From an uncultured Spartobacteria bacterium (GTDB taxonomy: Bacteria > Verrucomicrobiota > Verrucomicrobiia > Chthoniobacterales > JAATET01), in the NCBI GenBank assembly GCA_937901895.1, contig CALGTD010000056.1:1-52039 (forward strand): a stretch of 52,039 bases of DNA. The letters are read 5' to 3'. Under the pieces are notes generated by a model. That model ran no database searches. It saw only the letters and a program-made list of their open reading frames with translations, and was not told the origin of the DNA. Shown in pieces: positions 33,322-42,830 of the stretch. The position numbers were made by a program, and so were the translations under genes. Positions within the stretch are counted from its first letter, which is position 1. Each line of letters opens with the position of its first letter.

Positions 33322-34785
33322 CTAGCCCGGCAGACCCTTGAGCATCTCGGCGTTGCTCGGGTATTTGCGGATGAAGAAGAGCAGGCGCTCAATCGCCTCG
33401 ATCGGCTTGTGGCCGGCGAGTCCGCGACGGATGACGTTGATCTTGTGCAGGTCCTCGGGTGGGAGGAGGAGTTCCTCGCGGCGGGTGCCCGACTGGAAGA
33501 TATCCACGGCCGGATAAATGCGCTGCTCGGCGATGAGACGGCCGAGGACGAGCTCCATGTTTCCCGTGCCCTTGAACTCCTGAAAAATCAGGTCGTCCAT
33601 GCGGCTGTTCGTTTCGATGAGCGCGGTCGCCATGATCGTCAACGAACCGGCCTCCTCGGTGTTGCGCGCGGCAGCGAAGAGTTTGCGCGGGATTTCCAGC
33701 GCGCGGGAATCGACACCGCCGGACATGGTGCGTCCGCCACCGCCCTGGGCGTTGTTGAACGCGCGGCCCATGCGGGTGAGCGAATCCATAAGGACGAAGA
33801 CGTCCTTGCCCATCTCGACGAGGCGCTTGGCGCGCTCGATCGCGAGCTGGGAGATGCGGGTGTGTGTCTTGTTGTCCGAGTCGTTCGAGCTGGCCATCAC
33901 TTCCGCGGTCGGGCAGGTGCGGCGGATTTCGGTGACCTCCTCGGGACGTTCGTCCACAAGCAGGATGATCAGCTTGATCTCGGGATGATTCTGCGCGACG
34001 GCCGCAGCGATGTGCTGAAGCAGCGTGGTCTTGCCGGTGCGGGGCGGGGCGACGATGAGTCCACGCGTGCCGCGGCCGATCGGCGCGATGAGATCGATCA
34101 CGCGCGTTGTGTAGAGATCGGAGGTGGTTTCCAGCTTGATGCGCTGGTTGGGGCTCACGGTGGTGAGTTCCTCGAACACGGGGAAGTCACCGAAGTTCGC
34201 GGGATCCTCATGCTCGAGCTCGGTGAGCTTGAAGAGCTGCGGTCCGCGGGGTCCGCGGCGGGTCTCGCCCTTGATCCACATTCCGTCGCGCAGGTTGTGT
34301 TTGCGGATGACCTCGGGCGTGACGAACACGTCGTTGTTCGACTGGGTGAAATTCCGCTTAGGCTCGCGGAGGAATCCGAAGCCCTTGCCCGAAACTTCCA
34401 CAATGCCTTCGGCGTAAACGGGGGGAGGGGGAGGTTCGGCGGGTTGCGGTGGTGCGGACGGCGTCTCCACGGAGGCGGGGGTTTCGGATCCGGCCTGCGG
34501 TTGAGACTGCGCTTCCTCGGACGCGGGGGCGGTTCCCTCGTCACCCGCGGCGTCGCCTTTTTCCGTCTTGTCGCCTTTCGTGCGGCGCGGTTTGCGGCCC
34601 CGGCGTGGACGGCGCGTCTTTTCGCTGCGGGATCCCCTGGGCGAATCCTGCGAAGCGGCGGCCTCCGTGTTGGCCTCTGTGGGAGCGGAGGGTTCCGAAG
34701 CCGTGGTCTCCACGGGCGTGGTGGCTTCTACAGGAGGAGAGGGTTCCGCGGGGGCGGCAGCGGGCGTTTCGGTGTCCTCAGTCAT
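33322..34785 (-). CDS. rho: Transcription termination factor Rho with disordered N-terminal extension
   Basis: 487 residues. The RNA-binding cold-shock part is residues about 125-190 (IVEVSGKGFGFLREP). The hexameric ATPase has Walker A VAPPRTGKTT (245-254), Walker B region IILLVDERPEEV, and the Q/R loops LTRMGRAFNNAQGGGG and SGGVDSRALEIPRKLFAAARN. The first ~122 residues are a low-complexity region of Ala, Pro, Glu and Thr with a basic cluster (RRPRRGRKPRRTK at about 58-70). The helical Rho_N domain found in E. coli Rho is not seen. This tail may bind RNA or tune termination. YebC lies 53 bases upstream. Confidence 0.93.
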   Translation of the reverse strand: MTEDTETPAAAPAEPSPPVEATTPVETTASEPSAPTEANTEAAASQDSPRGSRSEKTRRPRRGRKPRRTKGDKTEKGDAAGDEGTAPASEEAQSQPQAGSETPASVETPSAPPQPAEPPPPPVYAEGIVEVSGKGFGFLREPKRNFTQSNNDVFVTPEVIRKHNLRDGMWIKGETRRGPRGPQLFKLTELEHEDPANFGDFPVFEELTTVSPNQRIKLETTSDLYTTRVIDLIAPIGRGTRGLIVAPPRTGKTTLLQHIAAAVAQNHPEIKLIILLVDERPEEVTEIRRTCPTAEVMASSNDSDNKTHTRISQLAIERAKRLVEMGKDVFVLMDSLTRMGRAFNNAQGGGGRTMSGGVDSRALEIPRKLFAAARNTEEAGSLTIMATALIETNSRMDDLIFQEFKGTGNMELVLGRLIAEQRIYPAVDIFQSGTRREELLLPPEDLHKINVIRRGLAGHKPIEAIERLLFFIRKYPSNAEMLKGLPG

Positions 34786-34838
34786 TGGAAAAATGGAATG
34801 TGTTGGCGCGGATCCGCAGTGGATCGCGATGGGCGGCC

Positions 34839-35585
34839 CTAGAGTCGGGCCAGTGTGTCTTCGTGAATGTCAAAATTGGCGTGGACGTTCATCACGTCGT
34901 CGAGTTCGTCGAGCGCGTCGCAGAGCTTGAGCACCTGGGCGGCGGTGTGTTCGTCGGTAACCGCAACCGTATTCCCTGGAATGAACGTGAGCTTCGGCGA
35001 CTCGGGCTCGATGCCCGCAGTCTTGAGGGCCTCCGCGACGGAATACAACTGATCGGGAGGTGTAGTAATCAAAAACCGATCCTCCTCCTGTGTCAACTCC
35101 TCAGCGCCGGCGTCGAGAATCACTTCGAGCAGCCGGTCCTCGTCGATTGCGCTGACGGGCACCGTCATCTGCCCCTTGCGGCGAAACATAAACGCCACGC
35201 TGCCGGGACCGCCGAGGCTGCCATTGTTCTTCGACATGGCGGAGCGAATGTCAGCGGCGGTGCGGTTCTTGTTGTCTGTCGCGGCTTCGATAATCAGGGC
35301 GACACCTCCGGGTGCGTAACCTTCGTAAATGAGTTCCTCGACGACGGCGGCATCGGCCTCCCCGGTGCCGCGCTTGATCGCGCGCTCGATGTTGTCATTG
35401 GGCATCGATTCGGCGCGGGCAGCCTGAATCGCTGCGCGGAGGCGGGGATTGAAGGCGGGGTTGCCTCCTCCGAGCCGTGCGGCGACGGTGATTTCCTTCG
35501 AAAGTCGGGAGAAGATCTTTCCCCGCTTCGCGTCAAGGACGCCTTTCGTGCGTTTGATCTTCGACCATTTGTTGTGGCCGGCCAT
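34839..35585 (-). CDS. yebC: YebC/PmpR-family protein
   Basis: 248 residues, full length. The N-terminus MAGHNKWSKIKRTKGVLDAKRG and the ARAESMPNDNIERAIKRGTGE stretch are diagnostic, as is YEGYAPGGVALIIEAATDNKNRTAADIRSAMSKNNG. Members bind DNA or ribosomes; recent work ties the family to translation through proline stretches, while older reports describe transcription control. It precedes rho on the same strand. No ruv gene, a usual neighbour, is present. Confidence 0.95.
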   Translation of the reverse strand: MAGHNKWSKIKRTKGVLDAKRGKIFSRLSKEITVAARLGGGNPAFNPRLRAAIQAARAESMPNDNIERAIKRGTGEADAAVVEELIYEGYAPGGVALIIEAATDNKNRTAADIRSAMSKNNGSLGGPGSVAFMFRRKGQMTVPVSAIDEDRLLEVILDAGAEELTQEEDRFLITTPPDQLYSVAEALKTAGIEPESPKLTFIPGNTVAVTDEHTAAQVLKLCDALDELDDVMNVHANFDIHEDTLARL

Positions 35586-36025
35586 GGTTCTCGATTACGG
35601 ATTCTACGAATGATGCGGCCGTCTGCGAAAACGGTCGGCCGCGCCGTGAGGGTGTTGAACGGACTCTTGCTCCAGACGAAATGCGGATCGAGGGAGCGCC
35701 GGATGCCGGACTGGAGCGCGTTCTACGTTGCGCAAAAGACTGGCCGAAGGGCGGCGGTTGTCAACGGAAAATCCACGGTCTGCCGGGAATGGGAATTCCG
35801 AATTTCTGTGAGAAGGCGTGCCGCACCTCATGGCCCGCGCGTCCCCCAAATTTCCGATTTGGAGCGAATTCCGGGCGAAAGTTGGTTGAAACCCGTGCCG
35901 ATCGCAGATACTCCCACATGAAGCGACACTTTCCGACAGGAGGTTCGCTCTTTCCAATCCGTGTCATCCATCGCCGGATCGATCGATTCCCTCCATCGAT
36001 CGTGACCGGGCCTCCCGAATCGAAA
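35586..36025. other. Intergenic region (440 bases) between yebC and the GH78 gene
   Basis: This divergent region holds no gene I can support. In-frame starts upstream of 36026 give arginine-rich peptides with no domain and would hide the signal peptide. It contains the inverted repeat at 35980-36002. A yebC promoter must lie in it but I could not place it. Confidence 0.5.
35980..36002. promoter_or_regulatory. Inverted repeat upstream of the rhamnosidase gene
   Basis: Perfect 8-bp arms CGATCGAT and ATCGATCG with a 7-base spacer, 23 bases before the ATG at 36026. This is close enough to block or stabilise transcription or translation, so it may be an operator or a 5' stem-loop. Confidence 0.45.
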
Positions 36026-39000
36026 ATGAAGTTTTTGAAGTTCCTCCTGATCCTGACCGTATTCACCCAGCCGGCGTTGGTTTTTGCCGATGCGACCCAA
36101 TGGAAGGTCGACACATTGCGCTGCGAATATCTGGTGAATCCCCTTGGAATGGATCAGACCCGTCCGCGGCTGAGCTGGGTGGTGCGGACTTCGGAGCGCG
36201 GCGCGGCGCAGACCGGCTATCAGATCCTCGTCGCGTCGGATCCGGAGATCCTTGCGAAGGACGAGGGTGATCTCTGGGACACGGGGAAGGTGGAGTCCGC
36301 GGAGAATGCGCATATTGTCTATTCCGGACCGGAGCCGAAATCAAAGCAACGGCTTCATTGGAAGGTGCGCGTTTGGGATGGGAAAGGCGTGCCGTCACCG
36401 TGGAGTGAACCGGCGGCGTGGGAAATGGGCCTGCTCGAGTCCGATGATTGGAAGGCGGAGTGGGTGGAGGCCCCTGCGGAAATCTCCAGCAACGTCGCGA
36501 GCGGCAGGAACCTCTTTGGTGCGGCCTGGATCTGGAGCGCCGAGGAGGGGGCGGACCTGAAGGTTTCCACTCCGGACGGGACCCGCCATTTCCAGAAACG
36601 CTTCGAGATTCCGGCGTCTTCCCGGATCAAGGAGGCGCAGTTGCTCATTACCGTCGACGACGCGTTCGAGGCCTCGGTGAATGGACGCAAGGTCGGAGCG
36701 TTCGATGAAAAGGACGGATGGCGGAAGCTTCAGACGTTCGACGTGAAGCCGGTGCTGAAGTCCGGAGAAAATGTGCTGACCGTTTCTGCGACGAATCGCG
36801 GCGGTCAAGCCGGACTTTGCGCGAAGCTGCTGCTGACGTTTGAAGACGGAAAAACGGAGGCGGTCGTGACCGATGGTTCCTGGCAGGCCGCCACCGCGGC
36901 CGCTGAGCCAAAATCCAGTGAATGGGCGGAAGCGGTGGAAGTGTGTCCGTTTGGCGAAGGGCCGTGGGGATCGATGGGAAGTTTCCTTCCGAGGCCGGTG
37001 CCGATTCTCCGAAAGCGTTTCGAGCTTGCGGACAAGCCGATCGCGCGGGCGCGGCTGTATGCGACCGCGCTGGGAGTCTATGAAGTGCTCCTCAACGGCT
37101 CGCGCGTTGGAGACCGGGTGCTTGCCCCCGAATGGACGGATTACAACAAGCGGGTGTTCTACCAGACCTACGACGTGACCGATGCGCTGACCGGAGGGGC
37201 GAACGCACTGGCGGCGATGATCGGGGATGGCTGGTATTGCGGCCACGTTGCGTGGAGCTACAACTTCTACGGCACGAAGCCGGCCTTCCTGGCGCAGCTC
37301 GAGGTCACCTACGACGACGGCACCACGGACATCATCGCGACCGACGCGACGTGGAAGGCGCACGCGGGGCCGATTCTCGGTTCCGATCTCTTGATGGGCG
37401 AAATTTATGATGCCCGTCTGGAGGTGCCGGGCATGGCGTCCGCCGGTCTGGATGACACTTCGTGGCAGGCCGTTCGCGTTCGGGAGGAGCGGACCGATCG
37501 CTCGCTGGACTGGCAGCCGTCGGAGCCGGTGCGCGTTTTGATGGAATTGCCGGCAAAAGAGATTACCCAGCCCGAGCCGGGCAAGTGGATCGTGGACCTC
37601 GGGCAGAACATGGTCGGCTGGATCCGTCTTGCGGTGAAGGCACCGGCGGGGACGCAGATCACGCTGCGTCACGGGGAAATGCTCAAGCCGGACGGCACCC
37701 TTTACACGGAGAACCTCCGCACCGCACTGGCCACCGATGTCTACGTGTGCAAGGGCGGCGGGCTGGAGGTGTGGGAGCCGCGATTCACGTTCCATGGCTT
37801 CCGCTATGTCGAGCTGTCGGGACTTCCCGGCACGCTGTCGAAGGATGCCGTCAAAGGCATTGTCGTTGGCTCGGACACCCCGAAGGCGGGGACGTTCACG
37901 AGTTCGTCGCCGCTCCTCAACCAGCTGCAGTCCAACATCGAGTGGGGACAGCGTGGAAATTTCCTGAGCATTCCGACCGACTGCCCCCAGCGCAACGAGC
38001 GGTTGGGCTGGATGGGAGACGCGCAGGTGTTCATCCGCACCGCGACGATGAATGCGGATGTCGCCGCGTTCTTCACGAAATGGTTCACCGACGTGACGGA
38101 CGCGCAGTTCGAGGACGGGCGGTATGCCGACGTGGCGCCGCGTATCATCGACATCGCGGGAGCCCCCGGCTGGGGTGACGCAGGCGTGATCTGTCCGTGG
38201 ACGATCTACCAGATTTACGGCGACACGCAGGTGCTCGAGCGCCACTACGACGGGATGGTCAAGTGGATCGAATGGTGCCGCGAGCAAAGCACGGATTTGA
38301 TCCGCGATCGTGACCGCGGCGCCGATCACGGCGACTGGCTCTCCATCAACGCCGACACGCCGAAGGACCTCGTCGGCACCGCTTATTTTGCCTATTCCAC
38401 CGATCTCGTGTCCCGTATTGCCGGGGTGCTTGGCCGGGAGGACGACGCTGCGAAATACCGCGGGCTTTTCGAGGACATCAAGGCGGCGTTCATCAAGCGG
38501 TTCGTGAAACCCGATGGTCGCATTGGCGCCAATACGCAGGCCGGCTACGCGATGGCGTTGAAACTCAATCTCGTGCCCGACGAGCTGCGGACCGCTGCAG
38601 CCCGATACCTTGTGGAGGACATCAAGGCGAAGGGCGATCACATTTCGACGGGCTTTCTCGGCGTGAGCTATCTCCTGCCGGTGCTGACGGAGACCGGGCA
38701 TGTGGACACCGCATTCAAGCTGCTCCTGCAGGAGAGCTTTCCGTCGTGGCTGTTCTCGGTGAAGCAGGGCGCCACCACGATCTGGGAGCGCTGGGATGGG
38801 TGGACGCCGGACAAGGGATTTCAGGATGTCGGCATGAATTCCTTCAACCACTACTCGTTCGGATCGTGTGGGGAGTGGATGTTTGGTTCGCTCGCAGGCA
38901 TCGGGCTCGATCCGTCCGCTCCGGCCTACCGGCACATTGTTTTTCAACCGCAGGTTGGCGGTGGGTTGACCGAGGCGAAGGCCCGACTGGAGACGATCCG

Positions 39001-39232
39001 CGGAACAGCCGCCTGCGGATGGAAGAAGACGGGCGGATCGCTCTCGGTCAACTGCGTCGTCCCTGTGGGCTCCACGGCGACCGTGGTGCTTCCGACGTCC
39101 AATCCTGCGGGCATCCGCGAGGGCGGAAAGCCGCTCGGTGAGGTGCCGTCTGTCAAACCACTGCGCGTCGAAAACGGCAACGCCTATCTCTCGATCGGGT
39201 CCGGCACGTATCAGTTCACCTGCCCGCTCTAG
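36026..39232 (+). CDS. GH78 alpha-L-rhamnosidase
   Basis: 1068 residues from ATG at 36026. Signal peptide MKFLKFLLILTVFTQPALVFA. Domains in order: an N-terminal Ig-like module (about 25-130), a beta-sandwich (about 170-300), the rhamnosidase N domain, the (alpha/alpha)6 catalytic domain and a C-terminal beta-sandwich. Catalytic landmarks are SIPTDCPQRNERLGWMGDAQVF, with the Asp and Glu, and TTIWERWDGW, with the second Glu. The enzyme cuts terminal L-rhamnose from plant glycans such as rhamnogalacturonan or flavonoid glycosides. It is exported. No rhamnose transport or catabolic genes are in the window. Confidence 0.9.
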   Translation: MKFLKFLLILTVFTQPALVFADATQWKVDTLRCEYLVNPLGMDQTRPRLSWVVRTSERGAAQTGYQILVASDPEILAKDEGDLWDTGKVESAENAHIVYSGPEPKSKQRLHWKVRVWDGKGVPSPWSEPAAWEMGLLESDDWKAEWVEAPAEISSNVASGRNLFGAAWIWSAEEGADLKVSTPDGTRHFQKRFEIPASSRIKEAQLLITVDDAFEASVNGRKVGAFDEKDGWRKLQTFDVKPVLKSGENVLTVSATNRGGQAGLCAKLLLTFEDGKTEAVVTDGSWQAATAAAEPKSSEWAEAVEVCPFGEGPWGSMGSFLPRPVPILRKRFELADKPIARARLYATALGVYEVLLNGSRVGDRVLAPEWTDYNKRVFYQTYDVTDALTGGANALAAMIGDGWYCGHVAWSYNFYGTKPAFLAQLEVTYDDGTTDIIATDATWKAHAGPILGSDLLMGEIYDARLEVPGMASAGLDDTSWQAVRVREERTDRSLDWQPSEPVRVLMELPAKEITQPEPGKWIVDLGQNMVGWIRLAVKAPAGTQITLRHGEMLKPDGTLYTENLRTALATDVYVCKGGGLEVWEPRFTFHGFRYVELSGLPGTLSKDAVKGIVVGSDTPKAGTFTSSSPLLNQLQSNIEWGQRGNFLSIPTDCPQRNERLGWMGDAQVFIRTATMNADVAAFFTKWFTDVTDAQFEDGRYADVAPRIIDIAGAPGWGDAGVICPWTIYQIYGDTQVLERHYDGMVKWIEWCREQSTDLIRDRDRGADHGDWLSINADTPKDLVGTAYFAYSTDLVSRIAGVLGREDDAAKYRGLFEDIKAAFIKRFVKPDGRIGANTQAGYAMALKLNLVPDELRTAAARYLVEDIKAKGDHISTGFLGVSYLLPVLTETGHVDTAFKLLLQESFPSWLFSVKQGATTIWERWDGWTPDKGFQDVGMNSFNHYSFGSCGEWMFGSLAGIGLDPSAPAYRHIVFQPQVGGGLTEAKARLETIRGTAACGWKKTGGSLSVNCVVPVGSTATVVLPTSNPAGIREGGKPLGEVPSVKPLRVENGNAYLSIGSGTYQFTCPL

Positions 39233-39244
39233 AGCGGAGATCGT

Positions 39245-39538
39245 CTACGACCCGGCGCCGCCCGTCTGCGCCTGGACGTAGGCGGACTGCAGGTCGGAGA
39301 GGATGCCGCCGAGGATCTCGGTTTCCTCGTGGTTGAGGTTGCCGCGTGTCTTTTCGCGGATCATTTCCAGCTGATCGATGAGCATGCGTGCAACCGCGAG
39401 ATCGGGCTGAAGTTTGCCCGTTTGCGGATTCGGGATGCGGCCGAGGAAAAGCTGAGCCTGCTGCGACTGCATCATGATGAACTCGATGAACCGCTGCGTG
39501 ATCTCGCCGGAAAGCTGCGTGCGCTGGACTTCTGCCAT
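39245..39538 (-). CDS. DUF1844 protein
   Basis: 97 residues, small, acidic and helical. The sequence RFIEFIMMQSQQAQLFLG, then PDLAVARMLIDQLEMIREKTRGNLNHEETEILGGILSDLQ matches DUF1844, a family of unknown function seen in Verrucomicrobia, Planctomycetes, Deltaproteobacteria and others. It has no signal peptide or membrane helix. It follows the M16 protease gene by 33 bases and is likely co-transcribed. Confidence 0.85.
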   Translation of the reverse strand: MAEVQRTQLSGEITQRFIEFIMMQSQQAQLFLGRIPNPQTGKLQPDLAVARMLIDQLEMIREKTRGNLNHEETEILGGILSDLQSAYVQAQTGGAGS

Positions 39539-39571
39539 GGAAGAGTAGGGGTTGGCGTGGGTGCTCCACGC

Positions 39572-42220
39572 TCAGGAGGGGTTTGGTTCGGAGCCGGGGG
39601 CGACAACGACCTCCACGCTCCCGGGCGTGTCGAAATACTTCTTCGCCGCCTCGCGGGTTTGCTCGAGGGTCGCCGCTTCGATCTGTTCGCGGCGTTTGCG
39701 GTGGTAGTCCGCGCCGAGACCGAACAATTCATCCAGAGCGACCACCTGGGCCATCGCGGCATCGCTTTGATTCCGGATCGCCTCGGCGCCGAGCAGCTTC
39801 TTCTTCGCGCGGGCGAGTTCCTCGGGAGTCAGACCTTCGGCGGCAAGTTTCGCGATCTCGTCCTTGAAGACGCTGCGCACCTTTTCCGCCTTTGCGGGGT
39901 CCGTGCCGAGATAGAAGACGAATCCGCCGGACTCGGGGCCCATGAACTGCGTGGAGCCGACGAAGTAGGCGAGGCCGAGCTTTTCGCGGATGCTGTCGAA
40001 GAACCGTGAGCCGAGATCACTGGACGCGGTGTCGATGAGTTCCACGGCAACCCGGTCCGGGCTGTGCATGTTCACGCCGGGATATCCGATCATCACGACC
40101 GCCTGGCTCATATCGCGGGACTCGGCGATGCTCTTTGGCTCGGCAGGCGCCGCGCCTGGGGCCGGATCGGGCAGGGAACCATCGCCCGCGGGGAGGTCTC
40201 CGAAGGCCTTGCTCACAAGTTCGAAGACCTCTTCGGCGTTCACATCGCCGAAGACGGTGATCACGCCGTTCTTTCCGGTGACGACGCGGTCATGCATGGC
40301 ACGGAGCTGGGCGGCGTCGAGTCTGCCGATAGCCTCCGGAGAGCCGAGGCTCTTCATCGCGTAGGGGTGACCGGTAAAAAGATTCGCGCGAAGCAGATCG
40401 CGCGCGACGCTCATCGGCTCGTCCGCGTCGGCATCGATGGCTGCAATCTGCGCGGCCTTCTCTGTTTCGATTTCCGCCTCGGGGAAGCTCGGGTTCTTCA
40501 CGACATCGGCGAGCAGGTCGATGCCGAGTGCGAGGTAGGGCTTCATCACGCCGACCGAGATGCTGAAGCTGTTGTTGCCCGAGTTGCTGTCAATCGAACC
40601 GCCGACGCCTTCGATCGTTTCCGCGATCTCGCGGGCGGTGCGTGAACTTGTGCCCTTGGTCATCGCCCTTGCCATCACGGCGGTGATGCCATTGGTCTCC
40701 GGCGTCTCGGCGAGAAGCGCGCCCTTGAAAACGGCCGACATCGAGACGAGCGGGACCTTCGGATTTTCGCGCACAAGCAGGCGCAGTCCGTTCGGAAGGG
40801 TGTATTTTTTGATCTCGAGGTCCCGAGCCTCAGGAGCAGCCGCCTTTTCCCTGGCGAGTGTTCCCGTGGGATTGAGTGAGATCACATTCAATCGCTCGGG
40901 GGTGAGATACTGGTTCGCGACGCGCTGCACGTCCGCCGCCGTCACGCGATTCACCGCCTCGAGATAGTCCCGGGAAAAGTTGAGGTTTCTTGCGTAAAGC
41001 CAGTTGGAGCCGAGGTCGGCGGCGCGTCCGCGAACCGTCGTCAGCGCGCCAAGCTGGCCGGCAAGCAGGGCGTTGCGTGCCTTGTCGATGGCGCCATCGG
41101 AGATCCCATTGGTCTGGACGTCCTGAAGGATGGCGAGGGACTCCTTCTCGACCTCGCCGCGTTTGTCGGGCTCGCATATTGCCTGGATCGCGAAAAGCCC
41201 GCCGTCGTCGAGCGCGTAGGAACCGGAGCCAATCTGGAACGCGAGGCGCTTCTTTTCCCGGATTTCCTGATTGAGCGGGCTGCTGGCCCCGCCGCCCAGG
41301 ACGTAGCCCAGCACGTCAAGCGCGGGCGTGTCGGGGCTGGTGATCGGAGGCAGAGGCCACGCGAGGCTCAAGCGTGTGAGCTTGGTGGGGAATTCCTCCT
41401 CGACACGACGCGCGCCGACCTGGGGTGGTTCATGCGGCACATACACGGGCGCGAGCGCCTTGCGCGGATGCTTTTCGAAGAACGATTCGAGCTGCGAACG
41501 CACCGCCTGCGTGTCCACGTCGCCGACGATCACGAAGAACATGTTGTTCGGCACGTAGCGCTCGCGGTAGTAGGCGAGCACATCCTCGCGGGTGAGCTTG
41601 TTGTAGATGTCGAGGTAGCCGATGACCGGGTGCCGGTAGGGACTTTGCGAGAAGACGGTCGCAAACATCAGCTTCGAGCTCACGCGGTCGGGATCGTCGA
41701 ATCCCATCGCGAACTCGCGCCGGATGACCTCCTGCTCCTTTTCGTATTCCTCGGGAGGGAGCGTGGCGTTCACCATCACGTCCGCGAGGATGTCAACGGC
41801 CTCCGAAGCCCCCTCGGCCGGCGTGTCGATGTAGTAAACGGTCCGGTCGAAGGACGTGTAGGCGTTGATGTATCCGCCGCGGTCCTGCACCTGCCGCGCG
41901 ATGGAGCCGGGCGGGCGCGTGTCGGTGCCCTTGAAGAGCATGTGCTCCAGGATGTGCGACAGTCCCGCACCCATCCATTTGCCCTCGTCGATGCTTCCCG
42001 TCTCGCACCATGCCTGGACGCTGGCCACGGGCGCGGAGTGGTCCTCGTCGACAATGATCGTCAGACCGTTTGGCAGGGTGAAAATCTGGGCGGTCGATTC
42101 CGGCAGCGACGGCACGGAGACCCGGGTTTCGTCCAGCGCGGGATTCGATGGAGCGGTCTGGGTGAATCCCGTCGTTGCGAGCAATGCCATGATACCGGAA
42201 GAGAAAAACAACGCCCTCAT
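39572..42220 (-). CDS. M16-family zinc metalloprotease (two-domain)
   Basis: 882 residues from ATG at 42220, which overlaps the upstream gene as ATGA. Signal peptide MRALFFSSGIMALLATTGFTQ. The first M16 domain has the inverted zinc motif HILEH (H89, E92, H93) and a distant Glu in EVIRREFAMGFDDP. The second (from about residue 460; KKYTLPNGLRLLV) lacks the zinc motif (NGITAVMARAM) and is a structural half. This active-plus-inactive pair is usual for M16B proteases, which clear peptides or process proteins in the envelope. Confidence 0.88.
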   Translation of the reverse strand: MRALFFSSGIMALLATTGFTQTAPSNPALDETRVSVPSLPESTAQIFTLPNGLTIIVDEDHSAPVASVQAWCETGSIDEGKWMGAGLSHILEHMLFKGTDTRPPGSIARQVQDRGGYINAYTSFDRTVYYIDTPAEGASEAVDILADVMVNATLPPEEYEKEQEVIRREFAMGFDDPDRVSSKLMFATVFSQSPYRHPVIGYLDIYNKLTREDVLAYYRERYVPNNMFFVIVGDVDTQAVRSQLESFFEKHPRKALAPVYVPHEPPQVGARRVEEEFPTKLTRLSLAWPLPPITSPDTPALDVLGYVLGGGASSPLNQEIREKKRLAFQIGSGSYALDDGGLFAIQAICEPDKRGEVEKESLAILQDVQTNGISDGAIDKARNALLAGQLGALTTVRGRAADLGSNWLYARNLNFSRDYLEAVNRVTAADVQRVANQYLTPERLNVISLNPTGTLAREKAAAPEARDLEIKKYTLPNGLRLLVRENPKVPLVSMSAVFKGALLAETPETNGITAVMARAMTKGTSSRTAREIAETIEGVGGSIDSNSGNNSFSISVGVMKPYLALGIDLLADVVKNPSFPEAEIETEKAAQIAAIDADADEPMSVARDLLRANLFTGHPYAMKSLGSPEAIGRLDAAQLRAMHDRVVTGKNGVITVFGDVNAEEVFELVSKAFGDLPAGDGSLPDPAPGAAPAEPKSIAESRDMSQAVVMIGYPGVNMHSPDRVAVELIDTASSDLGSRFFDSIREKLGLAYFVGSTQFMGPESGGFVFYLGTDPAKAEKVRSVFKDEIAKLAAEGLTPEELARAKKKLLGAEAIRNQSDAAMAQVVALDELFGLGADYHRKRREQIEAATLEQTREAAKKYFDTPGSVEVVVAPGSEPNPS

Positions 42221-42774
42221 GAACCCCGTGAGACACACGGAGGGCTGGATTCGCTCAAATTATTCTTCGCGGGCCGAAACGGCGCGACAAATGCCTCCTC
42301 GAACGCGAACCCATTGCGGAACGCCTCGATCGTGTCCTGCTCGGTTTTGCTGAAGATATTTGCGTCCACGAGATTGAAGACGAGGTTGCCGATATCCTCG
42401 CAGGAGCGGACGCCCCAGTATCCGAGCACGGTCGGGGCCATCGGGCCGAATTCCTTCAATGCGTAGAGACGGAATCCGTCGAGCAGCTCCGCCGCGGGAA
42501 CGTCGAGGGGTTCCTCCTTCCGGGTCTTGCGCTGTTTTTTGATGGTGAACTCCAGCGCATCGCGGAGAAAGGAATAGGCCTCCCGGTCGTAGCGGGAATC
42601 CCGGGCGATAATGCCGTCGAGGGCTTCGCTGAAACTAACGTTTTGCATCGGTGATTTCGATCCCAGATCCGCCTTGCCCTCCTGCGAGCGGTAGTGCTTG
42701 ACCGCCAGTCCGGTGAGGAACGCGAGCAGGATGCCGGCAACCAGCATTCGCTCCCGCCGCGTGAGTTGAAACAT
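42217..42774 (-). CDS. Minf_1886-family protein with an N-terminal membrane segment
   Basis: 185 residues from ATG at 42774. Residues 1-30 (TRRERMLVAGILLAFLTGLAVKHYRS) are a basic region and one membrane helix. The rest is Minf_1886: SFSEALDGIIARDSRYDREAYSFLRDALEFT, then ELLDGFRLYALKEFGPMAPTVLGYWGVRSCEDIGNLVFNLVDANIFSKTEQDT. The family is unknown in function and mostly verrucomicrobial or planctomycete. A start at 42648 would give the bare domain of usual size; the upstream part is in frame with no stop, so this is either a fusion or an overlooked N-terminus. No Shine-Dalgarno is clear for either start. Confidence 0.72.
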   Translation of the reverse strand: MFQLTRRERMLVAGILLAFLTGLAVKHYRSQEGKADLGSKSPMQNVSFSEALDGIIARDSRYDREAYSFLRDALEFTIKKQRKTRKEEPLDVPAAELLDGFRLYALKEFGPMAPTVLGYWGVRSCEDIGNLVFNLVDANIFSKTEQDTIEAFRNGFAFEEAFVAPFRPAKNNLSESSPPCVSRGS

Positions 42775-42830
42775 GGCGGAAGCATGATAAGCGGCTTCCG
42801 GCGCCGCGCAACGAGGAATGGCGGACCGGC

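Noticed and set aside
36395..38947. A very long open frame (about 850 codons) antisense to the rhamnosidase
   Set aside because: It mirrors the codon pattern of the GH78 gene on the other strand, has an arginine/histidine-rich sequence and no domain. It is a GC-driven shadow.
39224..39237. CCGCTCTAGAGCGG palindrome across the GH78 stop codon
   Set aside because: A 14-base palindrome without a loop or T-run; it lies over the stop and the short convergent gap, so it is more likely chance than a terminator.
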